Assembly: GCF_018863415.1 (NCBI RefSeq)
Contig: NZ_JAHKSN010000033.1
Span: forward strand, 1-43,122
DNA length: 43,122 nt
Source of the DNA: Deinococcus aestuarii
GTDB taxonomy: Bacteria > Deinococcota > Deinococci > Deinococcales > Deinococcaceae
Reading direction: 5' to 3'
In this document: piece after piece, positions 18,211 through 25,917 of the stretch
Position numbering within the stretch: the stretch's first letter is position 1
Layout of the letters: every line of letters starts with the position of its first letter
The notes under the pieces: model-generated
What the model saw: only the letters and a program-made list of their open reading frames with translations
Databases searched by the model: none
What the model was told of the DNA's origin: nothing
Program-made: the position numbers and the translations under genes

Positions 18211-18911
18211 GCGCTCACCGCTCCGGTGAGTCGGCGCAGGGCCCCGAGCAGGCGGTGCACGAGCGGGGCGGGCGCCGGGGGGGCCACTGGAGTCCAGCTC
18301 CCACCAGCGGGTCCATCGCCTGCCGGCTGGGCCGCAACGGGGACGCCCGGCCGGGTCACGCTCCCCGCCCGCTGCGGCGCGATCAGGTTCACGGCCCGCA
18401 GCCGATGCAAGGTCTCCCGAACCTCGCGCTCGGTGCGGCCAACCCGCCGGGCGAGGTCCGAGGCACTCGCGCCCGAGGCCAGGTGCGGCCCGACCAAGGC
18501 CCAGGTGTCCGCGAGCGTGGGAGGCACCCGCGCCGGGGGGGTGGTGGGCACGAAGCGGGTGTCGGGGTGGGGCAGTTGATCCTCGGGGAGGGGCGCCCCG
18601 GTGAGCGCCGGAAGCAGGTCCAGCAACGGCAGGTTGTAGAAGCCGGGGGTGGTGGCCGAAAACTCGCGGGGCTTGAACTCGAAGGCTCCCCGGCCCTGAG
18701 CACGCAATTCCCCCAGGATGTCGTGAACCTGACCCGTCTCCCGGACCGGGAACCCGTCGAGGTACAGCGCGCGGAGGTGTCCTTGCACGACCGTCAGTTC
18801 GAGCGTGCGGCCTCTGTAAGCGCTGTGGAAGTACAGCGTCCCGCTCCGGGTTCCGAGGATTCTCGCCAGATCGGTGAGCGCGTGGTGTTCGAGGTCACCG
18901 AACAGGGCCAT
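18207..18911 (-). CDS. DUF4388 (PATAN-type) protein with a winged-helix segment, head of the GTPase cassette
   Basis: The first ~100 residues of this 234-residue protein are a DUF4388/PATAN domain: MALFGDLEHHALTDLARILG, GTLYFHSAYRGRTLELTVVQ and the hydrophobic turn GHLRALYLDGFPVRETGQV. A Pro-rich linker follows, then a small helical segment (about 155-200: TWALVGPHLASGASASDLAR and VGRTEREVRETLHRLRAVNL) that looks like a winged helix. PATAN proteins often act as adaptors in signalling with response regulators or GTPases. GAAAGGAG six bases before the ATG is an excellent ribosome binding site. The gene overlaps the GTPase gene by four bases, so translation is coupled. It is the first gene of the cassette; its promoter should lie in 18912-19050. 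Confidence 0.83.
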   Translation of the reverse strand: MALFGDLEHHALTDLARILGTRSGTLYFHSAYRGRTLELTVVQGHLRALYLDGFPVRETGQVHDILGELRAQGRGAFEFKPREFSATTPGFYNLPLLDLLPALTGAPLPEDQLPHPDTRFVPTTPPARVPPTLADTWALVGPHLASGASASDLARRVGRTEREVRETLHRLRAVNLIAPQRAGSVTRPGVPVAAQPAGDGPAGGSWTPVAPPAPAPLVHRLLGALRRLTGAVSA

Positions 18912-19369
18912 ATCAACTCCTTTCGAGAAGGGAAACCGGTGGCTCCGCGAGGGGCGTAGGCTGCCATCTCCTTGACGACTGTCCGGTTCGTTGTACCCGA
19001 CGTGGAATGTCGGATTTCTGACGCCCCGCCGTTTCGCTCAACATGAAGAGAGTGGTCCCGACCTGGGGCGATGAGGCTGGCCCATCGGTTCCGGCATAGG
19101 GCGTCATGGTGATCCTCCACCCTGTGCTCACCATCGCTGGTGCCGGGTGATCGGTTTCCGCCTCGACGTGTTCCCGGCCATCACGCACCTGGTTCAGCAG
19201 CGGACCCGGGCGCCAGAGGTCCCGCGCGGACTTGGAACCTTCGAGACTAGGGGCGCCCAGCCTGAACCCGCGGTGGGGGCTGCACGGGCGGGGCTTGAGA
19301 TCGGACGGCGGTCGCGGAGGTGCGCGCGTGGCGCTGCCCCCGCAGGTCCGCGTCGTAGGTCAGGAAGCG
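18912..19369. other. Leader of the GTPase cassette and gene-free stretch
   Basis: About 460 bases. The first ~110 hold the ribosome binding site of the DUF4388 gene (GAAAGGAG) and presumably its promoter. I could not place a convincing -35/-10 pair. The rest has only short frames in all six readings and no recognised protein. It lies between the cassette and the recombinase remnants. Confidence 0.5.
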
Positions 19370-19565
19370 CGGCGCTTCTGAGGCCGTCGTCGGCCCACTT
19401 GGCCTACGGTCGGGTGGTCCCGCTGCCGCCGTGCCCGAGCTGCCGGGTCACGTCGCGCGGGGTCAGGCCTGACCGCACCATCCGCGTCCCAGCGTCGTGC
19501 CGCAGCGCGCGCATCTCCCCGTCGAGCACTTCAGCCTTCCTGCACACGAGGCGGGACTGCTTCCG
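19370..19565 (-). pseudogene. Tyrosine recombinase C-terminal scrap with a stop at the catalytic Tyr
   Basis: On the minus strand one frame reads RLVCRKAEVLDGEMRALRHD, then AGTRMVRSGLTPRDVTRQLG, HGGSGTTRP, stop, AKWADDGL. It aligns piece by piece with the end of the neighbouring integrase (RTLCKQQGIPYLSLHALRHT, GTRLVRAG, DVAEHLGHSD, TARTYGKWANDRL). The catalytic RxxH...GH boxes are kept, but the Tyr codon of TYGKW is TAG here. It is a decayed second copy lying directly downstream of the first, on the same strand. Active recombinase is ruled out. Confidence 0.72.
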
Positions 19566-19619
19566 GGCCGCTTCGCCCGTCACCGACGACCCAGGGTGAA
19601 CGTTGGCCGCCCGCCGCCC

Positions 19620-20555
19620 TCACATGCCCCGCAGGTGCGCCTTGAGTCTGTCATTCGCCCACTTGCCGTAGGTGCGGGCGGTCTGCACGTCGCTGTGCCC
19701 CAGGTGCTCCGCCACGTCCTGAAGCGGGAAGCCTGCCCGCACCAGGCGCGTCCCCGTCGTGTGCCGCAGGGCGTGCAGGCTCAGGTAGGGAATGCCCTGC
19801 TGCTTACAGAGGGTCCGCAATCTCCCCCGCGCCGCTTCCGGAGTGCGCCCAATCACCGCCACCTCTTCTTTTTGAGGACCGAGTTCTCGCAAGTCCGCAA
19901 TCAAGGAGGACGAGAGCAGAACGCGCCGGGTCTTCCCGCCCTTCCCGTTCCGCACGGTTAAGGCGCCGCCCTCCAGGTCCAGGTCGCCCCACTTCAACCC
20001 CGTGATCTCGGAGGCGCGCAGCCCAGCGATGCCGCCAAGACGCAGCAGCACCCGCATCTCGACGGGAGCGACGGCGAGCAACTTGACCACATCCCCTTCC
20101 GGGTAAGGCTGCCGTTTATCCTAGGGGCGCCGTTTGTCCTTGCGCGGCTTCACGTCGGTGAAGGGGTGGTCGCTGGTGGCCTTGGCCCAGCGCAGGGCAG
20201 CGTAGAGCGCCCGTGCTCCCGCGAGCAGCACGCCCACGGAGGCCGGGGACTTCCCGCCCGCCTCCAGCTCGCGCACCCACAAGTCGGCGTGCTCGGAGTC
20301 CGGGTGAAGCACCTTAATCGCATTGCCCTGGGCGTACTCCAGCCAAGTTCGGGCACCGAGGCGGTACTTGCGCAGGGTCTCTTGACTCACATGCCCGTGG
20401 GTGCGGACGTGGTGGGCTTCCAGCAGGTCGAGCAGTGTCCCCACATCCTGTTCCGCGACCGCGGCCACCGCTCGGCGCCGCCGCTCCTCGGGGTTCAGAT
20501 TCACCCACTCGCGCGACGGCGCCAGTGATTCGTGCTTGTAGCGGTCGAGGGTCAT
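19620..20555 (-). pseudogene. Tyrosine recombinase (phage-type integrase) interrupted by an in-frame TAG
   Basis: Two frames in the same phase, 20555-20121 and 20120-19620, together make an integrase of about 311 residues. The first (MTLDRYKHESLAPSREWVNL... ending KPRKDKRRP) is the SAM-like core-binding domain. The second (DKRQPYPEGDVVKLLAVAPV... ) is the catalytic domain with Arg in GLRASEITGLKW, HALRHTTGTRLV, HLGHSDVQTA and the nucleophile Tyr in RTYGKWAND. Between them is TAG (20121-20123), inside an 18-base near-duplication (GCCGTTTATC at 20111 and GCCGTTTGTC at 20129). The C-terminal part might start separately at an internal GTG near 20090. Start ATG 20555 has AAGGAG upstream and overlaps the preceding membrane-protein gene by four bases. 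All catalytic residues are present, so readthrough would restore a full enzyme. Confidence 0.8.
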
Positions 20556-21406
20556 GCGCCCTTCTCCTTGTGCTCTTCCACGAGGTTCTTCTTGAGCGCC
20601 GCCACCCGTTCCAGCAGCTCGGCGTGGTGCCCCAGAGCGCTGACGCTGAACCCGGCCATGAGGATGCCGGCGGCCAGGAAGAGCAAGATCGCCGCCAGGG
20701 CCAGGACGGCGCCCGGTGTGATCGGCACCTTGAGCCCTGGCACCACGGTCGTGTGGTCGTCGAAGAACTTGGCCGCCGAAAACGTCCCGAAGATCAGGAA
20801 CAGGAGACCGATCAGGCCTCCGGCACGGTTCTGGCCGAGGAACAAGGAGACGCGGTGACCCACCCGCTGGTCGGCGGCTCGTGCGCTCGCGGCGACGTAC
20901 AGCAGGGCGGCCCACGAGTACGGCAGGAGCTGCCGGATCAAGGGCTCCTCGTGGTGGGACTTCCGTTGAAATTGCGCCATCGTGTCGGCGTGCCGCCGTT
21001 TCCAGTCCCGGGACGTGAGGACAGCCAGGATCACGCCGCTGACCAGGGTGGAAGCTGCGGCGACAAACACCATGAGCAGCGAGAAGGTCAGGGGGACAAA
21101 GCGCACCAGGATCAGGGTGACCAGCGCCAAGCACCAGGCGGACACCATAACGCGTTGCCAGACTCGATCCGGTTCAGGAACGGAGGTTGGGGGAGGGGTT
21201 CGTGCGGCGGTGAGCAACACGCCGTGAATGGCGTCCGCCTCAAGCAGGAGAGACCCGTGTGAGGGTGTGGCTTCGACCTGAGGAGTGAGGGTCAGGGTGA
21301 CCTGGGTGGGAACATTGTTCGTCGTGGTTTCATCCCGGGTGGATCTGGCTTCAGCTTGCGGTGGGTGTCCCTGTCCTGGCACGGTGTCCCTTGGTGTTCT
21401 ACTCAC
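20552..21406 (-). CDS. Membrane protein co-transcribed with the integrase, unrecognised
   Basis: This 284-residue protein starts at a GTG (21406). Residues 1-90 are a polar, Thr/Pro-rich cytoplasmic segment with a beta-like stretch (VPTQVTLTLTPQVEATPSHG). Four membrane helices follow in two pairs: VMVSAWCLALVTLILVRFVP with FSLLMVFVAAASTLVSGVIL, and GGLIGLLFLIFGTFSAAKFF with AVLALAAILLFLAAGILMAG. The C-terminus is a short charged coiled coil (HHAELLERVAALKKNLVEEH). I do not recognise a family. Its stop overlaps the integrase start (ATGA), so the two are translated together. This suggests a cargo or control protein of the integrated element, perhaps in superinfection exclusion, but that is speculation. 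Confidence 0.72.
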   Translation of the reverse strand: MSRTPRDTVPGQGHPPQAEARSTRDETTTNNVPTQVTLTLTPQVEATPSHGSLLLEADAIHGVLLTAARTPPPTSVPEPDRVWQRVMVSAWCLALVTLILVRFVPLTFSLLMVFVAAASTLVSGVILAVLTSRDWKRRHADTMAQFQRKSHHEEPLIRQLLPYSWAALLYVAASARAADQRVGHRVSLFLGQNRAGGLIGLLFLIFGTFSAAKFFDDHTTVVPGLKVPITPGAVLALAAILLFLAAGILMAGFSVSALGHHAELLERVAALKKNLVEEHKEKGA

Positions 21407-21409
21407 ACT

Positions 21410-21435
21410 ATTACCTTTTAGTAACCCTCATTACC
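21410..21435. promoter_or_regulatory. Paired ATTACC repeats in the divergent promoter region
   Basis: ATTACC occurs at 21410-21415 and at 21430-21435, exactly 20 bases apart (two helical turns). Between them lies GTAACC. The site sits between the divergent integrase/membrane-protein operon and the VapBC operon, so the AbrB-type antitoxin may bind here. Confidence 0.4.
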
Positions 21436-21482
21436 AGAGGGGTGGGGTGGGGGAGGGGTAGCGAACGTGATAGAGTGTCCCC

Positions 21483-21755
21483 ATGTCAGGAAGTGTCCCT
21501 CAAGAGCCGCAGGTATACTCCGGGCAACTCGGTCCTAAATACCGCGCCATCCTTCCCCGCGGGGTGCGTGATGCCCTAGAAGTGGCCGAGGGGGACACTC
21601 TCCTCTACGTGGTGGAGGGAAAGAGGGTGCGGCTCACCACCAAGCACCAGTTGGCCCAGGAGCTGTACGGGAGCCTTGCCGAGGAGGACGGCCGTGACTT
21701 TACCCAGGAACTCCTCGACGAGCGACGTGCCGAAGCTCAGCGGGAGAAACCTTGA
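21483..21755 (+). CDS. vapB: AbrB/MazE-type antitoxin (VapB)
   Basis: This is a 90-residue antitoxin. The N-terminal swapped-hairpin AbrB domain reads YSGQLGPKYRAILPRGVRDA then LEVAEGDTLLYVVEGKRVRL. A helical tail (LYGSLAEEDGRDFTQELLDE) is the usual toxin-wrapping part. Its last codons overlap the PIN-domain toxin gene by four bases (TTGA), the standard coupling of VapBC pairs. It should neutralise the toxin and repress the operon, probably through sites in the region upstream, where ATTACC repeats occur. The start ATG at 21483 is the first in frame; the ribosome binding site is weak. The gene lies beside an integrase remnant, as is common for addiction modules on mobile elements. Confidence 0.88.
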   Translation: MSGSVPQEPQVYSGQLGPKYRAILPRGVRDALEVAEGDTLLYVVEGKRVRLTTKHQLAQELYGSLAEEDGRDFTQELLDERRAEAQREKP

Positions 21756-22174
21756 GCACCCGACCCCTTCTGCTGGACGCCAGTGCCCTGACCGCCTTCA
21801 TCCGCCGGGAGCCGGGAGGGGAGAAGGTGCTCGCGTCCTTGACCACCGCCCGCCGCGAGCACTTCGTTAGCACCGTGCAGCTCATCGAGGTCGAGGGCAA
21901 ACTGGTCAGTGACGGGACCTTCACCCCCGAACAGGTCCGGACGCGCATTTACCAGCTCGGGCAGCTCCTCACCGTGATCCCCTTCGAGGTCAGCGCGCAG
22001 CGGGCGGCCAGCTTCTACTACGCCCGGCGCAAGCCCTACGATCTGAGTCTGGGCGATGCCCTGTGTCTGGGGACTGCGGAAGCGCTGGGGGCGGACGTGA
22101 TGACGGCCGAACAGAATTGGGCGACCCTCCCCGACCTTCCCTTCGGGGTCGAGCTGATTCGGGGAGAAGCCTGA
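21752..22174 (+). CDS. vapC: PIN-domain ribonuclease toxin (VapC)
   Basis: This 140-residue PIN-domain toxin starts at a TTG overlapping the antitoxin stop. GGGAGA five bases upstream and the resulting MSTRPLLLDASAL start support that choice. The acidic metal-binding residues fit the family: Asp9 in LLLDASAL, Glu46 in VQLIEVEGKL, Asp102 in LSLGDALCLGTAE, and the last acid as Glu120 in VMTAEQNW. VapC toxins cleave tRNA or rRNA when freed from VapB. The usual fourth acid is Asp, so Glu120 is a conservative change. The pair probably stabilises the surrounding integrated element. A decayed second PIN C-terminus lies just downstream. Confidence 0.9.
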   Translation: MSTRPLLLDASALTAFIRREPGGEKVLASLTTARREHFVSTVQLIEVEGKLVSDGTFTPEQVRTRIYQLGQLLTVIPFEVSAQRAASFYYARRKPYDLSLGDALCLGTAEALGADVMTAEQNWATLPDLPFGVELIRGEA

Positions 22175-22237
22175 GGTCACGCCCCGCTCCGGAGGGCGGT
22201 GGGGGGAATGGCCGGTCCATCTCTTGCCCTGGCGTAG

Positions 22238-22324
22238 TACCTCGGCGTGCCGGTGCTGACCGTGGACCAGCCGTGGGCCGACCTTGACCTGGGCGTCACC
22301 GTCCAGATCATCCGCTCACCGTGA
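22238..22324 (+). pseudogene. VapC (PIN-domain) C-terminal scrap
   Basis: After a TAG at 22235-22237, 28 codons read YLGVPVLTVDQPWADLDLGV and end TVQIIRSP. This matches the last strand and helix of PIN toxins (LGVPVLTADxAW), in the same place as GADVMTAEQNW in the intact neighbour. It is a remnant of a second toxin gene. The rest of 22175-22513 holds only the AT-rich leader of the kinase gene. Confidence 0.6.
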
Positions 22325-22513
22325 GGGCTGTTGCCAGTCCCGTCACCCTTCCATCTCCAGTCCACTTTGTCCTCCCCCTCCCTTTGTTTGGAAGATCATG
22401 TCCTTATGTTGAGCCTGAGATTAAAATTCTTTGGCTCACTTCCCCCTTGTCTTCCCTGGCCCTCACGGTGTCCGGGACCGCACTCAACGGGCACCGCCTC
22501 CAGGAGCACCACG

Positions 22514-23707
22514 ATGACCAGAACTCCACACCCCGTTCCAGACCCCCGCTCTTTGGCTGACCAGCGGGATGAGGTGCAGCGTCCTCAGGAGCAGGGACCC
22601 CAACGGTCCACCTTCTTCATGGAGGCGCCGGTCGCCGCCTTTGCGCTGGACGCCGAGGGCCGGGTTCAGGACGTCAACCGCCGCGGCCTCGCGCTGGTGG
22701 GCCTCGCCCGCGAGACCCTGCTGGGCCGACCCTTCAGTGAACTCGTCGCCCCCACTTCCCGACCCATCTTCGAGGCGTTGTTGGGCCGGGTCTTCGATGC
22801 CCCGGTCGGGCAGAGCGCCGAGATCGTGCTGCCCCGACCGGACGGCACGTTCCTCGACGTGCTGCTCGAAGCCGTGAGCCGTGAGGGAGAGGGCCTGTGG
22901 GATGGGTGCTCCCTGGTGGTGACCGACATCACGGCGTACAAGGCCGCGCAGCGGGTGTTGCAGAGCGGGAACGCGGACCTGAGTGGGCAGCTTCAGGAAC
23001 GCACCGCCCGGGCCCGGGCCCTGAACGAGGAACTGGAACACGTGGTCACCACGTTTATCCAGCAACTCCAGCGCCCCACGAGGCAAGCCATGAGCGTCCT
23101 CGGTCTGCTACGCAAAGCCCTGGGGGACCAGCCGGAGGAGGTCAACCGGCCACTGCTCCAGATCGAGCGGGCCTTGCAGCAGATCGTGGCGCTGTTCGAG
23201 TCGGTGAACCGGTACATGCAGGCCCGGCAACTTCAGACCCGCATTCGGCCGGTGGACCTGAGCGTCGTACTGCGGGAAGTGCTCAAGGACATTCGGGACT
23301 TGCTGCGAGACCGCGATGTCCAGCTCACCCACGACGCACTGCCGGTGGTGCAGGGGGACAGTCAGGCGTTGTCGGTGATCTTTACGGAGTACCTCTCGAA
23401 CGCCCTGAAGTTCACCCGGACGCGGGAGGAGGCCCGCATCCACATCCTGGTGCGGGAGACCGAGACGGAGTACCACGTCGGCGTGCAGGATAACGGGGTG
23501 GGGTTTGACCCGCGGCAGGAGGCCAAGCTGTTCCGGCTGTTCGGCCGTCAGCACTCGTCGAACACCTACGAGGGGTCGGGGCTGGGGCTGGCGGTGATCC
23601 GGCGGGTGTGCGAGCGCTTCGGCGGGCGGGCGTGGGGGGAGGGGCAGCCGGATCAGGGGGCGACCTTCTGGTTCGCCTGGCCCAAGCGGCCCGTCGTGTT
23701 GGAATAA
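22514..23707 (+). CDS. PAS-domain sensor kinase lacking the usual phospho-accepting His
   Basis: This 397-residue protein starts at an ATG with AGGAG eight bases upstream; the frame is open further up but without protein-like sequence. A PAS domain spans about 30-145 (VAAFALDAEGRVQDVNRRGL, VTDITAYKAAQ). A dimerisation helix pair follows (about 165-245), then a HATPase domain with N box YLSNALKFT, G1 DNGVGFD and G2 EGSGLGLAV. In the 1225-residue kinase of this window the helix pair contains SHDLRTP; here the same place reads FIQQLQRP (181-188), so Gln183 replaces His. ATP binding looks normal, but standard autophosphorylation is not expected. It may work as a partner or a sensory decoy of another kinase. 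A decayed response-regulator gene follows. Confidence 0.85.
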   Translation: MTRTPHPVPDPRSLADQRDEVQRPQEQGPQRSTFFMEAPVAAFALDAEGRVQDVNRRGLALVGLARETLLGRPFSELVAPTSRPIFEALLGRVFDAPVGQSAEIVLPRPDGTFLDVLLEAVSREGEGLWDGCSLVVTDITAYKAAQRVLQSGNADLSGQLQERTARARALNEELEHVVTTFIQQLQRPTRQAMSVLGLLRKALGDQPEEVNRPLLQIERALQQIVALFESVNRYMQARQLQTRIRPVDLSVVLREVLKDIRDLLRDRDVQLTHDALPVVQGDSQALSVIFTEYLSNALKFTRTREEARIHILVRETETEYHVGVQDNGVGFDPRQEAKLFRLFGRQHSSNTYEGSGLGLAVIRRVCERFGGRAWGEGQPDQGATFWFAWPKRPVVLE

Positions 23708-23759
23708 GGGCACCGCCCAGCCGGAGGCCGCACGAAGACCGTCGAGCACATTCAGGCGG

Positions 23760-24200
23760 TGAGGGCGGCCCGGCGAACAACGGTGGTCGCTACCCTCCAA
23801 GCCGAACAGCTTGCCAGGGGACAGCACGGTGAGGCGTACAGCCAAGCCGTTTCTGTGGACTTCGTGGCGGAACTGGCGGCGATGGAAGCTCAGGGTCTGG
23901 CCCTCGCCCAGCACCGGCAGGAGGCCCTGGACCTGCTGCGGAAGGCGGTGCCGGACCTGGTGCTGCTCGACCTGAACATGCCGCGCATGAAGGGGCACGA
24001 AATCCTGGCGGCCGTCAGGAGCAACCCGGTGCTGCGCCGGGTGCCGGTGGTGTTCACTACCTCGGGCGAGATGCGCGACCGGCAGGCGGCGAGCGCGGCG
24101 GGCGCCGACAACGACGTGCGGAAGCCCGAGGGGTGCGGGGAGTCGATCGACACCCTGAACGGCCTGGGACGGCGGTGGCTGGCCGCCCCATTGTGCCTGA
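23760..24200 (+). pseudogene. Response regulator receiver domain, decayed (Rcp1-like)
   Basis: One frame reads EALDLLRKAVPDLVLLDLNM then PRMKGHEILAAVRSNPVLRR, VPVVFTTSGEMRD and AAGADNDVRKPEGCGESIDT, ending near RRWLAA. The phospho-accepting Asp (LLDLNMP), the Thr/Ser switch (FTTS) and the late Lys (VRKP) are recognisable. The N-terminal strand with the acidic pair is replaced by unrelated sequence (VRAARRTTVVATLQ...), and the frame has no stop at the usual place. This looks like a single-domain regulator that once worked with the kinase just upstream. A 5' rearrangement probably killed it. Confidence 0.55.
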
Positions 24201-24293
24201 ATCGTGAAGCCTGGGCCTGCACCTCGCACCGCGAACTCCGCAGGGCAGTGGTATGCGGGTCGGGGGGACGAAATTTTGCCCGTGGATCGAAGT

Positions 24294-25016
24294 TCACTGC
24301 CGCCGCTTCATCATGTAGGTCGGCTCTGGCTCCACAAACTGTGAAACGCGGCGTACCCGTCGCCGAGTGCCCGGCCAGTAAACCAGTTCATAGCCCCGCC
24401 GCAGCCTGCTCTCCACCAGGGACGCGGAAACCCAGGCGCCCGCATATCCCTCGGCCTGGTGCTGGGCAGCGAGGTCCCGTTCCTCCTCGCTCCCCACCTC
24501 AATGGGGAACGCCTCGTCGCCTTGGAAGATGGCTTTCAAGTCGGGAAGGAGGGCAACGGTGTTGCTGGTACCCCGGCGCACCCACACCTGCCCGGGAGCC
24601 ACCGTGGTGCTACGGCCAACGCGCGTTTTGATCACGTGTGGAGAGGGCGGGATGCGCAGCACGCGCAACAGGCCCACCAGTTGACCTTCGTGTTCGAATT
24701 CACCGTAGGCAAAGTGGGGCACGGGGTCGAGGAAGCGGGCGAAGAATTGCCGGAGCTGGGCATCGTCCACGGGGTGGGCACGGCGTTCACGATGAACCAC
24801 CCGCCGGCCCTGGTGATCGGCGATGCCGTAGACCAGATGTCCGGGTTGAGGACTGATCGCGTTGGTGAGCGCGGCCACGTCTTTGATGACCTCGGCGCGG
24901 GCATCGTCGTACTGCTCGCTTTTTGGCTCAAAGAAGCCTGGTGGGAAGGTGCGCTTGTACTCCAGATCCACGCTTTCGGGCCACTGCAACAGCGCGAGAA
25001 GATCCTCACGGTTCAT
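24294..25016 (-). CDS. AlbA_2 (Schlafen-type) DNA-binding domain protein
   Basis: This 240-residue protein starts LLALLQWPESVDLEYKRTFP, the AlbA_2/Schlafen (PF04326) pattern in which an acidic ExK motif sits near the N-terminus. It continues VIKDVAALTNAISPQPGHLV, YGIADHQGRRVV, then LVGLLRVLRIPPSPHVI and GQVWVRRGTSNTVALLPDL. The last is the conserved 'YVRxGSxxxxA' end of the domain. Residues 175-240 form an unrecognised tail. Proteins of this family bind nucleic acid and are often found in transcription control or defence islands. Gene context (broken regulator before, broken small genes after) does not settle the role. The Shine-Dalgarno is weak. Confidence 0.8.
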   Translation of the reverse strand: MNREDLLALLQWPESVDLEYKRTFPPGFFEPKSEQYDDARAEVIKDVAALTNAISPQPGHLVYGIADHQGRRVVHRERRAHPVDDAQLRQFFARFLDPVPHFAYGEFEHEGQLVGLLRVLRIPPSPHVIKTRVGRSTTVAPGQVWVRRGTSNTVALLPDLKAIFQGDEAFPIEVGSEEERDLAAQHQAEGYAGAWVSASLVESRLRRGYELVYWPGTRRRVRRVSQFVEPEPTYMMKRRQ

Positions 25017-25180
25017 GTCAGAGGTTGTCCCAGGAAGGGGGGAAGCCGCTCCCTCGGTCGCTGCGCCTCCTGCTCACGACCACGCGTGCCTTGTCGTTCG
25101 GGGGGTTTGCCGCTTCTCCCGCTTCCATCACAGTCAGGGGCCTGCCCGTCAGTATCAGGCAGCACCAACGCGCCTCGCGT

Positions 25181-25841
25181 GTGGCTGTTCCGCTGCTCGC
25201 CGTTCTCAGGGCCGTGGCTTCCGCCGCGCCCGCCTACACCCTTCAGGTGACGCCCAAGGTCACCGGGAGGTACACCGTGGACGTGACGATCAAGACGAAC
25301 CTGCCGGCCAATGCCGTGCTCAGTGTGAGCCTTGGACTGGCGGGTCAGAAACCCAATGACGTGTTCATTGGAACCAGCTTCGTCAGCGTGCCGGTCAAGA
25401 ACGGCCGCGCACACGTCGTGATCGACGGCGAGAAGCTCGGCCAGCCGCACGGCTCGAAGCTCCCCGCCGGGCGGTATGATGTGGAGGTCAACTTCTATCC
25501 GCTTTGGGAGGAGAACCGGCCTCTGGGGCTCACCCAGAAGCTGGAGAGCATCGCCCAGGTCCATCGCCCAGGTCACGCTGGGTGCGTCCGGTGGGTCGGC
25601 GGCGGCGGCACAGAAGAAGCAGGCGGCGCAGAAGTGGGTGATGCTCAACGTCGATATGGGGGATTCCTGGGCCAAAACCAACCTCCCCGGGCGGTACGGC
25701 CAGTACGTCGAGGTGCCGCTCGCCGCCGGGCACGGCAACCCCAAAGTCCTGAAGATGTTCTACTTTCCCAGCATCGACATGACGTTCATGGTCAACGTCG
25801 GGAACCTCGAAGTGTGGCGCACGGGCCGTGCGAGCTACTGA
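25181..25841 (+). pseudogene. Secreted beta-rich protein, frameshifted by a 13-bp tandem duplication
   Basis: The N-terminus (VAVPLLAVLRAVASAAPAYT) looks like a signal peptide, with cleavage after SAAPA. The mature part is beta-rich: LQVTPKVTGRYTVDVTIKTN, LPANAVLSVSLGLAGQKPND, GRAHVVIDGEKLGQ and PAGRYDVEVNFYPLWEENRP. A perfect 13-base tandem duplication (25549-25561 and 25562-25574) then shifts the frame by one. Removing one copy joins ...KLESIAQV directly to TLGASGGSAAAAQKKQAAQK and on to the end (FYFPSIDMTFMVNVGNLEVW). The intact product would be about 215 residues. No family recognised. The exact start is uncertain; GTG 25181 is the best in-frame choice. Confidence 0.68.
25549..25574. repeat. 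13-bp perfect tandem duplication (frameshift mutation)
   Basis: CATCGCCCAGGTC occurs twice back to back, at 25549-25561 and 25562-25574. Thirteen is not a multiple of three, so the second copy shifts the reading frame of the secreted protein. It looks like a recent slipped-strand event. Confidence 0.9.
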
Positions 25842-25917
25842 GGAAGACATGGACGCCTCCCTCTTCCCCGGCAGCCTGCCAACGCAAGCCAGCTTCAGAC
25901 GAGAGGTACGGGGTCAC

